A stretch of DNA of 64,000 nt from Archangium sp. (GCA_030695565.1 JAUYRZ010000028.1:1-64000), one strand, 5' to 3'; positions 27,840 through 36,320 are shown, counted from the first letter of the stretch. The notes: generated from the sequence alone by a model not told the origin. Translations and numbers: made by a program.

Positions 27840-28771
27840 AGCTCGAGCTGCGCAGTGATCGGCTGAGGTTGTTCGACGCGGTGGTGCGGCTGGGTGGTTT
27901 CTCGGCCGCCGCGCGGAACCTCGGCCTCACCCAGTCGTCGGTCAGCCAGACCATCGCGGCGCTCGAGGCCGACGTGGGGCAGCCGCTCTTCGATCGCTCG
28001 AGTCGGAAGCTGCGCCTCACTGAAGCGGGTGAGGCGCTCCGCAGCCATGCGACGACGGTGCTCGATGCGCTCGAGCAGACGCGCGCGGCGTTGCAGCAGC
28101 TCGATCAGGTGGTGACCGGAACGCTCGCGCTGGGCGCCACCGATACCCTGGCGACGCACTTGCTGCCGCCGGTGTTCGCTGCGTTCCGTCGTGCCCACCC
28201 GGGGGTGGAGCTGCACCTCGACAACCGCACTTCACCTGCCATCGCCGAGAAGGTGGCGGCCCGGGAGTTGGATCTCGGGGTGGTGTCGTTGCCCCTGCCC
28301 CGCGGCTCGACGGCGGTGGAGGCGCTCACTCAGGTGCCGCTCGTCGAGCAGCGTGACGTGGTGATCGTTCCCCGCGGGCATGTGCTGGAGAAGAAGAAGC
28401 AGGTGCGGTTGCAGGACCTGGCGAAGTTCCCGCTGGTGTTGCTCGATCGCACCACCGCGTCACGCGCCTGGCTCGAGCGGCACTTCGCGATGCTGAAGCT
28501 CAGCCCTCGCGTGGCCATGGAGATGAGCAGCCTGGAGGTGCTCAAACGATTGGTCGAGCTCGACTTCGGGATTTCCGTCGTGCCCGAGCTGGCGGTGAGT
28601 GGGGAGGTCGCGGCGAAGCGGCTGATCGCGTTGCCGCTGGCTGGAGCGGAGCGACGGATGGTCGGCCTGCTCTTGCCGAAGGTGCCGACGCGGGCGGCCA
28701 GCGCCTTCGCTGCGCTGACCCGAAAGGCCCTCACCCCGACCCTGTCCCGAAGGGAGAGGGAGCGCTACTGA
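27836..28771 (+). CDS. LysR-family transcriptional regulator
   Basis: A 311-residue LysR-type regulator. Residues 1-60 are the winged HTH (DAVVRLGGFSAAARNLGLTQ, SSVSQTIAALE), and the rest is the periplasmic-binding-protein-like effector domain. It overlaps the ATPase-nuclease gene by 4 bp (ATGA), so the two are probably translated together. The last 14 codons (ALTPTLSRRERERY) derive from a dispersed palindrome copy and are not expected in the family. The effector and targets are unknown. The stop overlaps the convergent monooxygenase stop by 7 bp. Confidence 0.9.
   Translation: MKLELRSDRLRLFDAVVRLGGFSAAARNLGLTQSSVSQTIAALEADVGQPLFDRSSRKLRLTEAGEALRSHATTVLDALEQTRAALQQLDQVVTGTLALGATDTLATHLLPPVFAAFRRAHPGVELHLDNRTSPAIAEKVAARELDLGVVSLPLPRGSTAVEALTQVPLVEQRDVVIVPRGHVLEKKKQVRLQDLAKFPLVLLDRTTASRAWLERHFAMLKLSPRVAMEMSSLEVLKRLVELDFGISVVPELAVSGEVAAKRLIALPLAGAERRMVGLLLPKVPTRAASAFAALTRKALTPTLSRRERERY
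28728..28761. repeat. Dispersed palindrome family A, forming the end of the LysR gene
   Basis: The 34-bp copy begins CCCTCACCCCGACCCTGTCC and ends GAAGGGAGAGGGA. It matches the copy at 16177-16210 at 33 of 34 positions. It supplies the last codons of the LysR gene and lies between two convergent genes, a typical place for such repeats, where they may act as bidirectional terminators or mRNA-end stabilisers. Confidence 0.8.
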
Positions 28772-30057
28772 GTGACGTAGATGCCGGCCACGCACATCTC
28801 GTCTTGCGTGCGCGCGCCCCAGTTTCGATTGCGGGGCACCACGCGCTGGCCGTTGATGACCGGCTGATTGGCCGCGGTGTTGTCCCACGTGCAGGACACC
28901 GAGAGCTCATCGCCGGGGTTGATCACGATCGGCTCCTTCAAGGTGTACGCGAGCTGCCAGTGGAAATCCCATCGGGGGATGTCGACCGCGCAGGTGGTGC
29001 TGCCGTCGGCGCGTTTGATCTCCAGCCTGGCGGACTGACCGAGTTGATGGAGGTGCATGGTGGTGGCGTAGAGCTTGAGGGGACGGCCATCGACGAAGTT
29101 CTGATTGATGATCGACGAGAACCGCGTGGGGTCGATGTCGAAGGTGTGGGTGACGTCTCTCTGATTCGCGGGGATCGCCATGGTGTCGGCGGTGATCCAG
29201 CGCGGGTCACTGACGGCCTGCACACCCGCGAAGCGCCGCACCTTGTCTTCCAGGCGCAGGTCGAGCACCGAGAGGTCGGGGCCGATCTCCGCGTTCAGCG
29301 TGTTGTAGTGAATCTGAAGGTAGATCTTCGCGCCGACCGGAACTTTCAGCCCGGTGCCTTCTGGAAAATCCACGCCGCGATTGCCGGGCACGAAGGTGCC
29401 GATCCAACCGCCTTCTTGCCCGAGGGGAATGTCGTAACACTCCCAACCAGGCCCGGGCTCGGCGGCATCGCGCGCTTCCCACGTCGGCACGTGACTGGGG
29501 TTCAAGAAGAAGATGTCGGCGTGGTGCACCAACGACTTGATGCCCGGCCTCAGCTCGTAGCCGGTGATGTACTTCGGCACGTCGAAGGGCCAGTCGATGA
29601 GGAAGCAGCGGTACTCGTCGGGTGACTGCGTGGGCGTGAAGGGCTCTTTGATCGGCAACGAGAGATCGACCCGGGTGAGCCGATCGACCGCGCCCGGCAG
29701 CGGAGCGAAATCAGCCGCCGCGCCCTCCAGCGATCCTTCGGCGATCCACTTTTCGATCACGTCGCGCTGATCCGCGCCCAACGACTGCGTGGGCGAATAC
29801 TCAGCGCAGCTCTCCCTGCCGGGAAACGGAGGCATGCGCCCGGTGCGAATGGCATCGAGCGCCAACGGCTCGACCGCTTTCCAGTCAGCCAACGTCTTCA
29901 ACGCGAAGGGCGCGATGTTGCCCGCTTCATGACAGCTGGCGCACTTGCGCTCGATGATCGGCGCGACGTCTTTGTGCCAGGTGAGCACCTGAGGTGCGGG
30001 CGCAGGCGTGCACGCGGCGATGGAGAACGACACCCCGAACAAGAAGGCTCGGTTCAT
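28765..30057 (-). CDS. Cytochrome c / type II copper monooxygenase lipoprotein (paralogue 1)
   Basis: A 430-residue exported lipoprotein (lipobox SIAAC, Cys16). Residues 25-115 are a cytochrome c-like domain with haem site Cys39-Cys42-His43 and candidate distal Met75 in GRMPPFP. Residues about 130-430 match the copper type II ascorbate-dependent (peptidylglycine hydroxylase-like) monooxygenase fold. The full expected copper ligand set is visible: His178-His179 and His250 for one copper, His335-x-His337 and Met421 (DEMC) for the other. The substrate is unknown. The fusion could pass electrons from haem to copper. Divergent from the two-haem gene at 30214. ATG 30057 chosen for the signal peptide. 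Confidence 0.85.
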   Translation of the reverse strand: MNRAFLFGVSFSIAACTPAPAPQVLTWHKDVAPIIERKCASCHEAGNIAPFALKTLADWKAVEPLALDAIRTGRMPPFPGRESCAEYSPTQSLGADQRDVIEKWIAEGSLEGAAADFAPLPGAVDRLTRVDLSLPIKEPFTPTQSPDEYRCFLIDWPFDVPKYITGYELRPGIKSLVHHADIFFLNPSHVPTWEARDAAEPGPGWECYDIPLGQEGGWIGTFVPGNRGVDFPEGTGLKVPVGAKIYLQIHYNTLNAEIGPDLSVLDLRLEDKVRRFAGVQAVSDPRWITADTMAIPANQRDVTHTFDIDPTRFSSIINQNFVDGRPLKLYATTMHLHQLGQSARLEIKRADGSTTCAVDIPRWDFHWQLAYTLKEPIVINPGDELSVSCTWDNTAANQPVINGQRVVPRNRNWGARTQDEMCVAGIYVTQ

Positions 30058-30093
30058 GGCGCGCAGGCTCGACCAGGCGTCCGCTAATTTCAA

Positions 30094-30105
30094 GACCGAA
30101 CGGTC
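30094..30105. promoter_or_regulatory. Candidate TetR-type operator in divergent promoter region
   Basis: GACCGAACGGTC is a palindrome (arms GACCG and CGGTC) in an AT-rich stretch of the 156-bp gap between the divergent monooxygenase and two-haem genes. The GACCGNNCGGTC form is typical of TetR-family (NemR-like) operators. No TetR gene is in the window, so a regulator encoded elsewhere is required. The remaining bases of the gap hold no gene I can support. Confidence 0.5.
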
Positions 30106-30213
30106 ATGTTTTCTAAACAATCTGCCATCGAGACCTTTGCGTTTCTGGCGGGTTAGCGTGTCCATTCCGCAGCCATTTCTGGAAGCCCGGATTCTCTCCC
30201 GCACGGAGGTCGC

Positions 30214-31638
30214 GTGTCACAACTCCCCTTGAGGTCACTCGTGGTGTTGGCGCTGTTTGCGTCAGCCAGCGCGTGGGCCAAACCGCCCGCCCCGGCGGCC
30301 TTCTGCGCCAAGTACCCCACCGCGCCCACCTGCGTCGGCACGGTGCCCGCGTGCACCTACTGTCACGTGGCCGCCCCGCAGCGGAACGTCTACGGCACGG
30401 CGCTCGAGACGTGGCTCTCTCCGGGCGCGACGAGGCCGTTGTCTGACGGCGACTTCACCTCGGCGTTGCCCGCTGCGCTGACCGCGGTGGAAGGCCTCGA
30501 CAGCGACGGCGATGCGGTCACCGACCTCACCGAGATTCAGCGCGGCACGTTGCCGGGTGATCCGAACAGCTTCCCCACCGACATCCCGTGCGCGGGCGGG
30601 GTGAACCCTGAATACAAGGTCTGTCAGTACGACCTCAAATACGTCTACCGGAAGCTGCTGCTCGACTTCTGCGGCTTCTCGCCGACGTACGGAATGATCA
30701 AGACGTTCCAGGCGCTGGCCACCGACGACCTGAAGCGCACCTTTCTCGATCAAGAGCTCGACCGCTGCCTGGGCACTGACTTCTGGCGCGGCAAGAACGG
30801 CACGTTGTGGAAGCTGGCCCACCCGAAGATCCGCCCGGTGGGTTCGCTCAAGGCAGGTGTTGAAGACCAGGGCCAGATTCCGTTGGCCGACTACTACGAC
30901 GACTACGCGCTCTTCACCTGGGCGCACACCGACGATCACGACGTGCGCAGCGTGCTCACCGCCGACTTCTTCGTGGCGCGTTCGGGCAGCAACCCCACCG
31001 TCTACACACCGGTCACTACCAAGAGCACGCAGCGCATCGATCAAGCGCACCGCGCCGGCAACATGACCTCTGCGTGGACCCTGACCTACTTCGTGATGTT
31101 CACCGCGCTCCCGCGCAACGCCGCCTCGCAGATGTACCGCGCGTATCTCGGCCTCGACATCGCCAAGCAGGAGGGTCTCTACAGCGTCGCGACCGAGCCG
31201 CGTGACTACGACGCCAAGGGCGTTCAGGCCCCTGCGTGCGCTGCCTGTCACGCGACGCTCGACCCGCTCTCCTATCCGTACCGGAACTACAACGGCCTCT
31301 CGGGCGGGCAGAACCTGTGGAACACCTACCAGCCCAACCGCCTCGAGACGTTCTTCGCCAACCAGGGCGCGACGCTCGCGATGACCCCGGAGAGCGGCGT
31401 CATCTTCAACCAGCCGGTCACCTCGCTCATGCAGTGGGCGCAGGTCGCGGCGAACTCAGACGCGTTTCTGCGCGCCACGGCCACCGATTACTGGAAGCTG
31501 CTGATGGGCCATGCACCCACCGCTGAAGAGAACGCCGAGTTCGTCGCGCTCTGGCAGGCGCTCAAGACCACCCACAACTATCGGGTCAAGCCCATGCTCC
31601 ATCAGCTCATCCGCACGGAGGCCTACGGTGCGCCTTGA
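30214..31638 (+). CDS. Exported protein with two haem c motifs
   Basis: A 474-residue secreted protein with a clear Sec signal peptide (VVLALFASASAWA). The first haem motif is Cys47-x-x-Cys50-His51 (CTYCH), the second Cys342-x-x-Cys345-His346 (CAACH). Between them is a calcium-like DSDGDAVTDLTE segment. The region around the second haem (ACAACHATLDPLSYPYRNYNGLSG) recalls the C-terminal DUF1588-like part of planctomycete cytochrome proteins, but the DUF1592/DUF1595 parts are not evident. Start is GTG 30214 with GGAGGT upstream. It is the first gene of a five-gene forward run and probably transfers electrons in the periplasm. Confidence 0.72.
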   Translation: MSQLPLRSLVVLALFASASAWAKPPAPAAFCAKYPTAPTCVGTVPACTYCHVAAPQRNVYGTALETWLSPGATRPLSDGDFTSALPAALTAVEGLDSDGDAVTDLTEIQRGTLPGDPNSFPTDIPCAGGVNPEYKVCQYDLKYVYRKLLLDFCGFSPTYGMIKTFQALATDDLKRTFLDQELDRCLGTDFWRGKNGTLWKLAHPKIRPVGSLKAGVEDQGQIPLADYYDDYALFTWAHTDDHDVRSVLTADFFVARSGSNPTVYTPVTTKSTQRIDQAHRAGNMTSAWTLTYFVMFTALPRNAASQMYRAYLGLDIAKQEGLYSVATEPRDYDAKGVQAPACAACHATLDPLSYPYRNYNGLSGGQNLWNTYQPNRLETFFANQGATLAMTPESGVIFNQPVTSLMQWAQVAANSDAFLRATATDYWKLLMGHAPTAEENAEFVALWQALKTTHNYRVKPMLHQLIRTEAYGAP

Positions 31639-32332
31639 ACATTTGACGTTGGTGCTGGCGATTGCGTTGACCGGTTGCCCCGGGAAGATCGTGGAAGACG
31701 CGGGCACGGGCGGCGGTGCAGGTGGCGGGCTGTCGACCGGCGGTGGCACTGCCACGGGCGGAGGCAGCGGCGGTGGCTCGGGATCCGACGCGGGGTACGC
31801 GAGGTCGGCCAAGGGCAACCTGCGCTTCAAGGGCAACGAGCGGCTCACCTTCGATTACGCGGTGGCGCTGGGCATTCCGTTCGATCAGCTCTGCAACGAG
31901 CTGGGCCAGTACCCCTGCACCTTCACCGTGCACACCGTGGCGCTCGGCGGCGTCGACCCCTACGGCAAGGGCTTGTTCGAGACGCCGCCGGTGACGGGCG
32001 CCACCACGGCCATCGTGGTGGAGCGCGTGGCGCTCGCCTCGTGCGTGAAGCGCGTGACGATGGATCTGGCCACGCCCGCGGCGGCGATCGTCTTCAAGTC
32101 GATCCCCGTGTCGGGCAGCAAGCTGACGAACCCGCAGGGCCCTGAAGTGCGCCTGGCCCTCACGGAGCTCGCCCAGCGCGGTTGGCTGCGAGATCCCACC
32201 GAAGCCGAGCTGCAGCAGCTCATTCAACTCAACACCGACATCGAAGCCACCAACGTGGCTGACCCCGCCACCACGTGGATGAAAGCGGCGTGTTTCGCCG
32301 TGCTCTCGTCGGCCGAAGCCGTCTTCTACTGA
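31628..32332 (+). CDS. Hypothetical lipoprotein
   Basis: A 234-residue lipoprotein starting at GTG 31628, overlapping the previous gene by 11 bp. The signal ends in the lipobox LTGCPGK. A Gly/Ser/Thr-rich linker (GGGTATGGGSGGGSGSD) follows, then a beta-rich domain of about 180 residues with two Cys that may form a disulfide. No catalytic motif is visible. Its place between the two-haem protein and the Tat-exported protein suggests an accessory role in the same secreted system. Confidence 0.65.
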   Translation: MRLEHLTLVLAIALTGCPGKIVEDAGTGGGAGGGLSTGGGTATGGGSGGGSGSDAGYARSAKGNLRFKGNERLTFDYAVALGIPFDQLCNELGQYPCTFTVHTVALGGVDPYGKGLFETPPVTGATTAIVVERVALASCVKRVTMDLATPAAAIVFKSIPVSGSKLTNPQGPEVRLALTELAQRGWLRDPTEAELQQLIQLNTDIEATNVADPATTWMKAACFAVLSSAEAVFY

Positions 32333-32345
32333 GGAAGAAACAGCC

Positions 32346-33890
32346 ATGACGCTCAAGAAGAATGGTCGCCTCTCCCGCCGCGAAATCCTCCACGCGCTCT
32401 CGTTGTGCGCTGCTGGTTCCACCACGCTCGCGCCGTTTCTCAGCGGCTGCCGCAGTGCGCTCGACACGCCCGAATCACTCGAGAAGCGGGGCGGCCGCCG
32501 CGATGCGCTCGATGGCAAGCCGAAGTTCCTGGTGGTGATCTCCGCTGCCGGTGGCGCGAGCATCGTCGACAGCTTCCTGGCCGTGCGCGCCTCGGAGTCG
32601 AACAACGCGGCCAACATCAACTGCTTCCCGGACGCCTCCGTTCAGGCCGTGGCGAACAGCCCGTTTCGCGCGGTGAGGTACTCCGCGAGTTCGCTCGGCG
32701 CCATCCCCGCGAGTTTCGCCGCGGACCAGCTGGCCTTCGTGAACAAGTACAAGGACCAGATGTTGGTGGCCACCTCGGTGGGCACCTCGGTCAACCACGT
32801 CATCGCCCAGAAACGGTCGCTCACCGGCAACGGCGCGTGGCGTGGCCGCACCTTGCAGGAGGTCGTAGCGCTGCAGTTCGGCAGCGGCATGCCCTTGCCC
32901 AACATCAACATGGGCACCTCGGGCTACACCGAGCGCGGCACCGACGATTCGTTGCCGGCCTCGTGTTTCGGCGAAGTGGTGACCAGCCCCTCGCTCTGGC
33001 CACTGGGCCTCGACGGCACGCGGGGCATCGAAGGCGCGCCTCCTCGCAACGTGATGGAGCTCGCGCGCGCCACCCGCAATCGCCTCGACGCGGAGTCGGT
33101 GTTCGGCCAGACCTTCCAGGACGCCGACGCGATGGCCCGCTGGAACGAGCAGCGCAAGATCGGCCAGCCGCGCATCGAGACGCTCGATCTGATCACCAGG
33201 CTCAACGTGCTGCCCGACATGCCGCCGAGCATCCCGCTCACGCAGTACGGCCTCCAGACCTCGCCCGACGGCGCGCAGGTGCGATCGGCGTACCCCGACT
33301 TCTTCACCGACCCCATCCAGGGCCAGGCGGCCCTCGCGTTCTTGCTCTTCAAGCACCGCGTCTCGTCGTCCGTCACGCTGGGGCCCGACTTCAACGTGGT
33401 GCTCGGTGGGCCGAGCTTCCTCAAGAACCCGCCGCTCGCGTTCGACTACAGCCACAACGATCACCGCGGCGCGCAGGCCTTCATGTGGGCGCGCATCCTC
33501 TCCACCATCGACGCGTTGATCGGCCTGCTCAAGAACGAGCCCTTCGACACCACCACCGGTGAGACGTTGTGGGATCGCACGATGATCTACGTGGCCACCG
33601 ACTTCGGCCGCACCCGCGTGCGCCCGCCCAACACCACCGTCTTCGGCACCGGCCACGATCTCAACAACGGCTTCCTGCTGATCTCCCCGATGGTGAAGGG
33701 CAACACCGTGCTCGGTGGCGTCGACCCGAACACCGCGCTCACCTACGGCTTCGATGCGCGGACGGGCGTCGCCATCCCCGGGAAGATGACCTCCAACGAG
33801 CCCGACATCTTCTCCGGCGTGTTGACCGCGATGGGCGCTGACCTCTCAGGCAGTGGCCTGCCCGACGCGAGCGCCTTCAAGAAGGCCTGA
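32346..33890 (+). CDS. Tat-exported DUF1501-like protein
   Basis: A 514-residue protein with a twin-arginine signal (SRREIL followed by a hydrophobic run and SGC). The body resembles DUF1501, a member of the alkaline-phosphatase-like superfamily often encoded beside DUF1592/DUF1588 cytochrome proteins. Supporting segments are FLVVISAAGGASIVDSFLAV near the N-terminus, IYVATDFGRTRVRP, and GHDLNNGFLLISPMVKG. Metal ligands are not fully assigned, so activity is unproven. Tat export implies folding, and perhaps cofactor loading, in the cytoplasm. Confidence 0.75.
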   Translation: MTLKKNGRLSRREILHALSLCAAGSTTLAPFLSGCRSALDTPESLEKRGGRRDALDGKPKFLVVISAAGGASIVDSFLAVRASESNNAANINCFPDASVQAVANSPFRAVRYSASSLGAIPASFAADQLAFVNKYKDQMLVATSVGTSVNHVIAQKRSLTGNGAWRGRTLQEVVALQFGSGMPLPNINMGTSGYTERGTDDSLPASCFGEVVTSPSLWPLGLDGTRGIEGAPPRNVMELARATRNRLDAESVFGQTFQDADAMARWNEQRKIGQPRIETLDLITRLNVLPDMPPSIPLTQYGLQTSPDGAQVRSAYPDFFTDPIQGQAALAFLLFKHRVSSSVTLGPDFNVVLGGPSFLKNPPLAFDYSHNDHRGAQAFMWARILSTIDALIGLLKNEPFDTTTGETLWDRTMIYVATDFGRTRVRPPNTTVFGTGHDLNNGFLLISPMVKGNTVLGGVDPNTALTYGFDARTGVAIPGKMTSNEPDIFSGVLTAMGADLSGSGLPDASAFKKA

Positions 33891-33895
33891 GGGTC

Positions 33896-34555
33896 GTGCG
33901 GCCGCTTTGGGTCCTCTGGGCGCTGGCCGTCACCGGCTGCGCTTCGGTGGGCGTATTTCAACAGCCCGAGACGCTGGGCAAAGGGCACTGGCAAGCCGCC
34001 GCGGAGCTCAGCTCCCAGGCGCAGGCCAGCACCGATTCGCTCTCGCTCTATCCCGCGTTCGGGGTCGCGTTTCGGTACGGCCTCACCGAGACGATCGACG
34101 TGGGCGCGAAGATCGGGCCATCCGGTCTCGAGGCGCAGGGCAAGTTCATGCTCACCCCGCGCGAAGGCGTGGTCATCTCACTCGCGCCGTTGCTGGGGGG
34201 CACCTTCAACATGCCTTCGGGGCTCCTCTTCGGCACCGCGCAGGCCGCCTTGCCGGTGCTCATCGGCGTGCCCTTGAGCAAACGCGTGCAGCTCGTCTTC
34301 GCGCCCCGCCTGCACGATGGGCTCATCGTGTTGTCGGCGGGCCAGGCGGGCGGCACGGTGAACACGTTCTCGCTGGGCGGCGCGGTGGGCGTGGCGGTGA
34401 AGGTGAAGCGGTTTCAGTTCATCCCCGACGTCGGTTTCCTCGCGCCCATCGCCACCACCACCTGGCGCTCCGACCTGCCTTCCGGAACCGTGTGGGGCCA
34501 GGGCCGATGGACCTTTCAAGCCAACGTGACGGTCACGCTGGGGAGTGTTCGATGA
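33896..34555 (+). CDS. Outer-membrane beta-barrel-like lipoprotein
   Basis: A 219-residue protein with a GTG start (33896) and lipobox AVTGCASVG. After the signal it is almost entirely amphipathic beta-strand with Gly-rich turns, ending in VTVTLGSVR. This looks like a small beta-barrel or a barrel-like lipoprotein. It overlaps the downstream monooxygenase gene by 4 bp (ATGA). Role in the secreted redox locus is unknown; it may anchor or transport. Confidence 0.6.
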   Translation: MRPLWVLWALAVTGCASVGVFQQPETLGKGHWQAAAELSSQAQASTDSLSLYPAFGVAFRYGLTETIDVGAKIGPSGLEAQGKFMLTPREGVVISLAPLLGGTFNMPSGLLFGTAQAALPVLIGVPLSKRVQLVFAPRLHDGLIVLSAGQAGGTVNTFSLGGAVGVAVKVKRFQFIPDVGFLAPIATTTWRSDLPSGTVWGQGRWTFQANVTVTLGSVR

Positions 34556-35838
34556 GATTCCTCTTCGTGGTGGTGCTCACCGGTTGTCTCGATCTGAATC
34601 CCCCCGCCGTCACCTGTGAGAACGGCGATGGCACCGCCTTACCGGGCGCCACCTGGAGCGCGCAGATTGCGCCGTTGATGGCCCGCAAGTGCATGTCCTG
34701 CCACCAGGCGGGTGGCAACGCGCCCATGAGCCTCGACACGTTCATGAGGGTGAAGGAGCTCCGCGCCCTGGTGCGCGACGCCGTGGAGACCCGCCGCATG
34801 CCGCCCTGGCCGCCTGCACCGTGTTGCGCCGAATACGAAAATCCGGCGCGGCTGACCGATGACGAACGCGCCTTGATGCTGGCGTGGATCGACGAGGGGC
34901 TTGCCGAAGGCACGCCCAGCCCGGCGCCCGTGATTCCCTCTCGGCCGCTGCTCGACGCCGACACCGTGTTGACCATGCCCGAGCCGTACACGCCGGTAGC
35001 GGTGAGCAACACCGAAGACACCCGCTGTTTCCTTCTCGAAACGGGCTTCACCCAGACCCGCTTCGTCACCGGCATCGACATCAAGCCGGGCGTGCGTGAG
35101 CAGATGCATCACTCGTTGGTGCTGACGGTCTCCGCCGGTGACGTCTCCAAGCTGAGCGCGCTCGACGCCGAGTCACCCGAGCCCGGGTGGAGTTGCCCCG
35201 GCGGCCTCCTGGGCTCCATCAAGAGCGGGCTGGGCGGCAGCTTCTTCGAGCCGCAACGCTTCGAAGGGCGCGGGTTTCAGGTGGATCCCGGCGATCGCGT
35301 GGTGCTCACCATGCACTACAGCCTGCCGGCCACCGGTGGTTTCGCGGCTGACCAGACTTCGGTGCAGCTGAAGACCCAGACCGAGCCGGTGACGCCCATC
35401 GTGACCTTGAGCGTCTACAACCCCGGCTGGCTGGTGGGCGGCCTGCACATCGAGGCCAACGCACCCAGCACGGTGTACGGCTGGGCAGACGCACCCGCGC
35501 GGCTGGCGGGAGGCGCCACCTTCGACCTGCACGCCGTCAACCTGCACATGCACGAGCGGGGAAAGCGGGGTGGGTTGTGGGTGATGCGGGAGGACGGCAC
35601 GCGCGAATGCCTGCTCCAGATCGACCGCTGGGACCATGCCTGGCAAGGCGACTACCGGCTCTCGAAGCCGGTCACCTTGAACCCGCGCGATCGCCTGCTG
35701 GTGGAGTGTGAGTTCGACAACACCGCCGCCAAACAGCGGGTCATCAGCGGCGTGAAGCAGACGCCGCGCTGGCTCAACTGGGGCGAGGATCAGGAGATGT
35801 GCGTGGGCTTCGTCACCGCCACGCTGCGCGCAAAGTAG
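34552..35838 (+). CDS. Cytochrome c / type II copper monooxygenase lipoprotein (paralogue 2)
   Basis: A 428-residue paralogue of the protein at 28765-30057 with the same layout. Lipobox VVLTGC (Cys12); haem site Cys47-Cys50-His51 with candidate distal Met83 in RRMPPWP; copper ligands His186-His187, His255, His332-x-His334 and Met416 (QEMC). Two full sets of ligands in two neighbouring genes argue for two functional enzymes. The frame is open far upstream but ATG 34552, in an ATGA overlap, is the natural start. The substrate is unknown. Confidence 0.85.
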   Translation: MRFLFVVVLTGCLDLNPPAVTCENGDGTALPGATWSAQIAPLMARKCMSCHQAGGNAPMSLDTFMRVKELRALVRDAVETRRMPPWPPAPCCAEYENPARLTDDERALMLAWIDEGLAEGTPSPAPVIPSRPLLDADTVLTMPEPYTPVAVSNTEDTRCFLLETGFTQTRFVTGIDIKPGVREQMHHSLVLTVSAGDVSKLSALDAESPEPGWSCPGGLLGSIKSGLGGSFFEPQRFEGRGFQVDPGDRVVLTMHYSLPATGGFAADQTSVQLKTQTEPVTPIVTLSVYNPGWLVGGLHIEANAPSTVYGWADAPARLAGGATFDLHAVNLHMHERGKRGGLWVMREDGTRECLLQIDRWDHAWQGDYRLSKPVTLNPRDRLLVECEFDNTAAKQRVISGVKQTPRWLNWGEDQEMCVGFVTATLRAK

Positions 35839-35904
35839 TCGCCTGCCGTCCGGCGTGCAGAGAGCGCGCACGTTCAGGCACGCGCGCTGCAAAAGCCGCT
35901 CGAC

Positions 35905-36309
35905 ATGCCGACGCGCGTGGATGACCGGACACAGGTTTTGTTGGTTTCGCTGAAGACCGAAGCACAGCTGCTCAAGGCGTGGATCGAACGCCGCGCCGAG
36001 GTGGCTCAGCGGCGGCAAGACGGGCCGGCCGAGGCGCTGCGGCACCGGGTGGGGTTGCTCGAACGCGAGGTGCCCCGGTTGGAGCGGGAGGTCGCCGGCC
36101 TGGAGGCGTCGCTGCTCGCCCACGCGAAGCCGCGCCCTCCAGTGAGCACGTGGTTGTCGGGTTTCCTGCGGGGCACGGGGCTGGTCATCGCCGCGTTGCT
36201 CTGGGTGGTGGGGGTGGTCTCGGCGACGCCTTCGGTGCGCCTGGATGATCCGGTCCGGCTCGCGTCGATGCTGGGCGTGGTCGCGGTCGTCGCGCTGTGC
36301 CGTCGCTGA
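35905..36309 (+). CDS. Coiled-coil membrane protein
   Basis: A 134-residue protein not recognised. Residues 10-72 are a charged coiled coil (ALRHRVGLLEREVPRLEREV). Residues about 88-106 and 118-132 are hydrophobic and likely membrane helices. It is followed 11 bp later by a second gene of the same build, so the two probably form a pair or came from duplication. It may continue the upstream operon (66-bp gap) or start a new one. Confidence 0.6.
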   Translation: MPTRVDDRTQVLLVSLKTEAQLLKAWIERRAEVAQRRQDGPAEALRHRVGLLEREVPRLEREVAGLEASLLAHAKPRPPVSTWLSGFLRGTGLVIAALLWVVGVVSATPSVRLDDPVRLASMLGVVAVVALCRR

Positions 36310-36320
36310 GGAGATCGACG

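Noticed and set aside
32405-33562. Open frame of 385 codons overlapping the DUF1501-like gene
   Set aside because: Same strand, different frame, Arg/His-rich; the DUF1501-like frame has a Tat signal and family motifs.
33853-34551. Upstream part of the frame that ends in monooxygenase paralogue 2
   Set aside because: It overlaps the beta-barrel lipoprotein in another frame; ATG 34552 in an ATGA overlap and a lipobox mark the true start.
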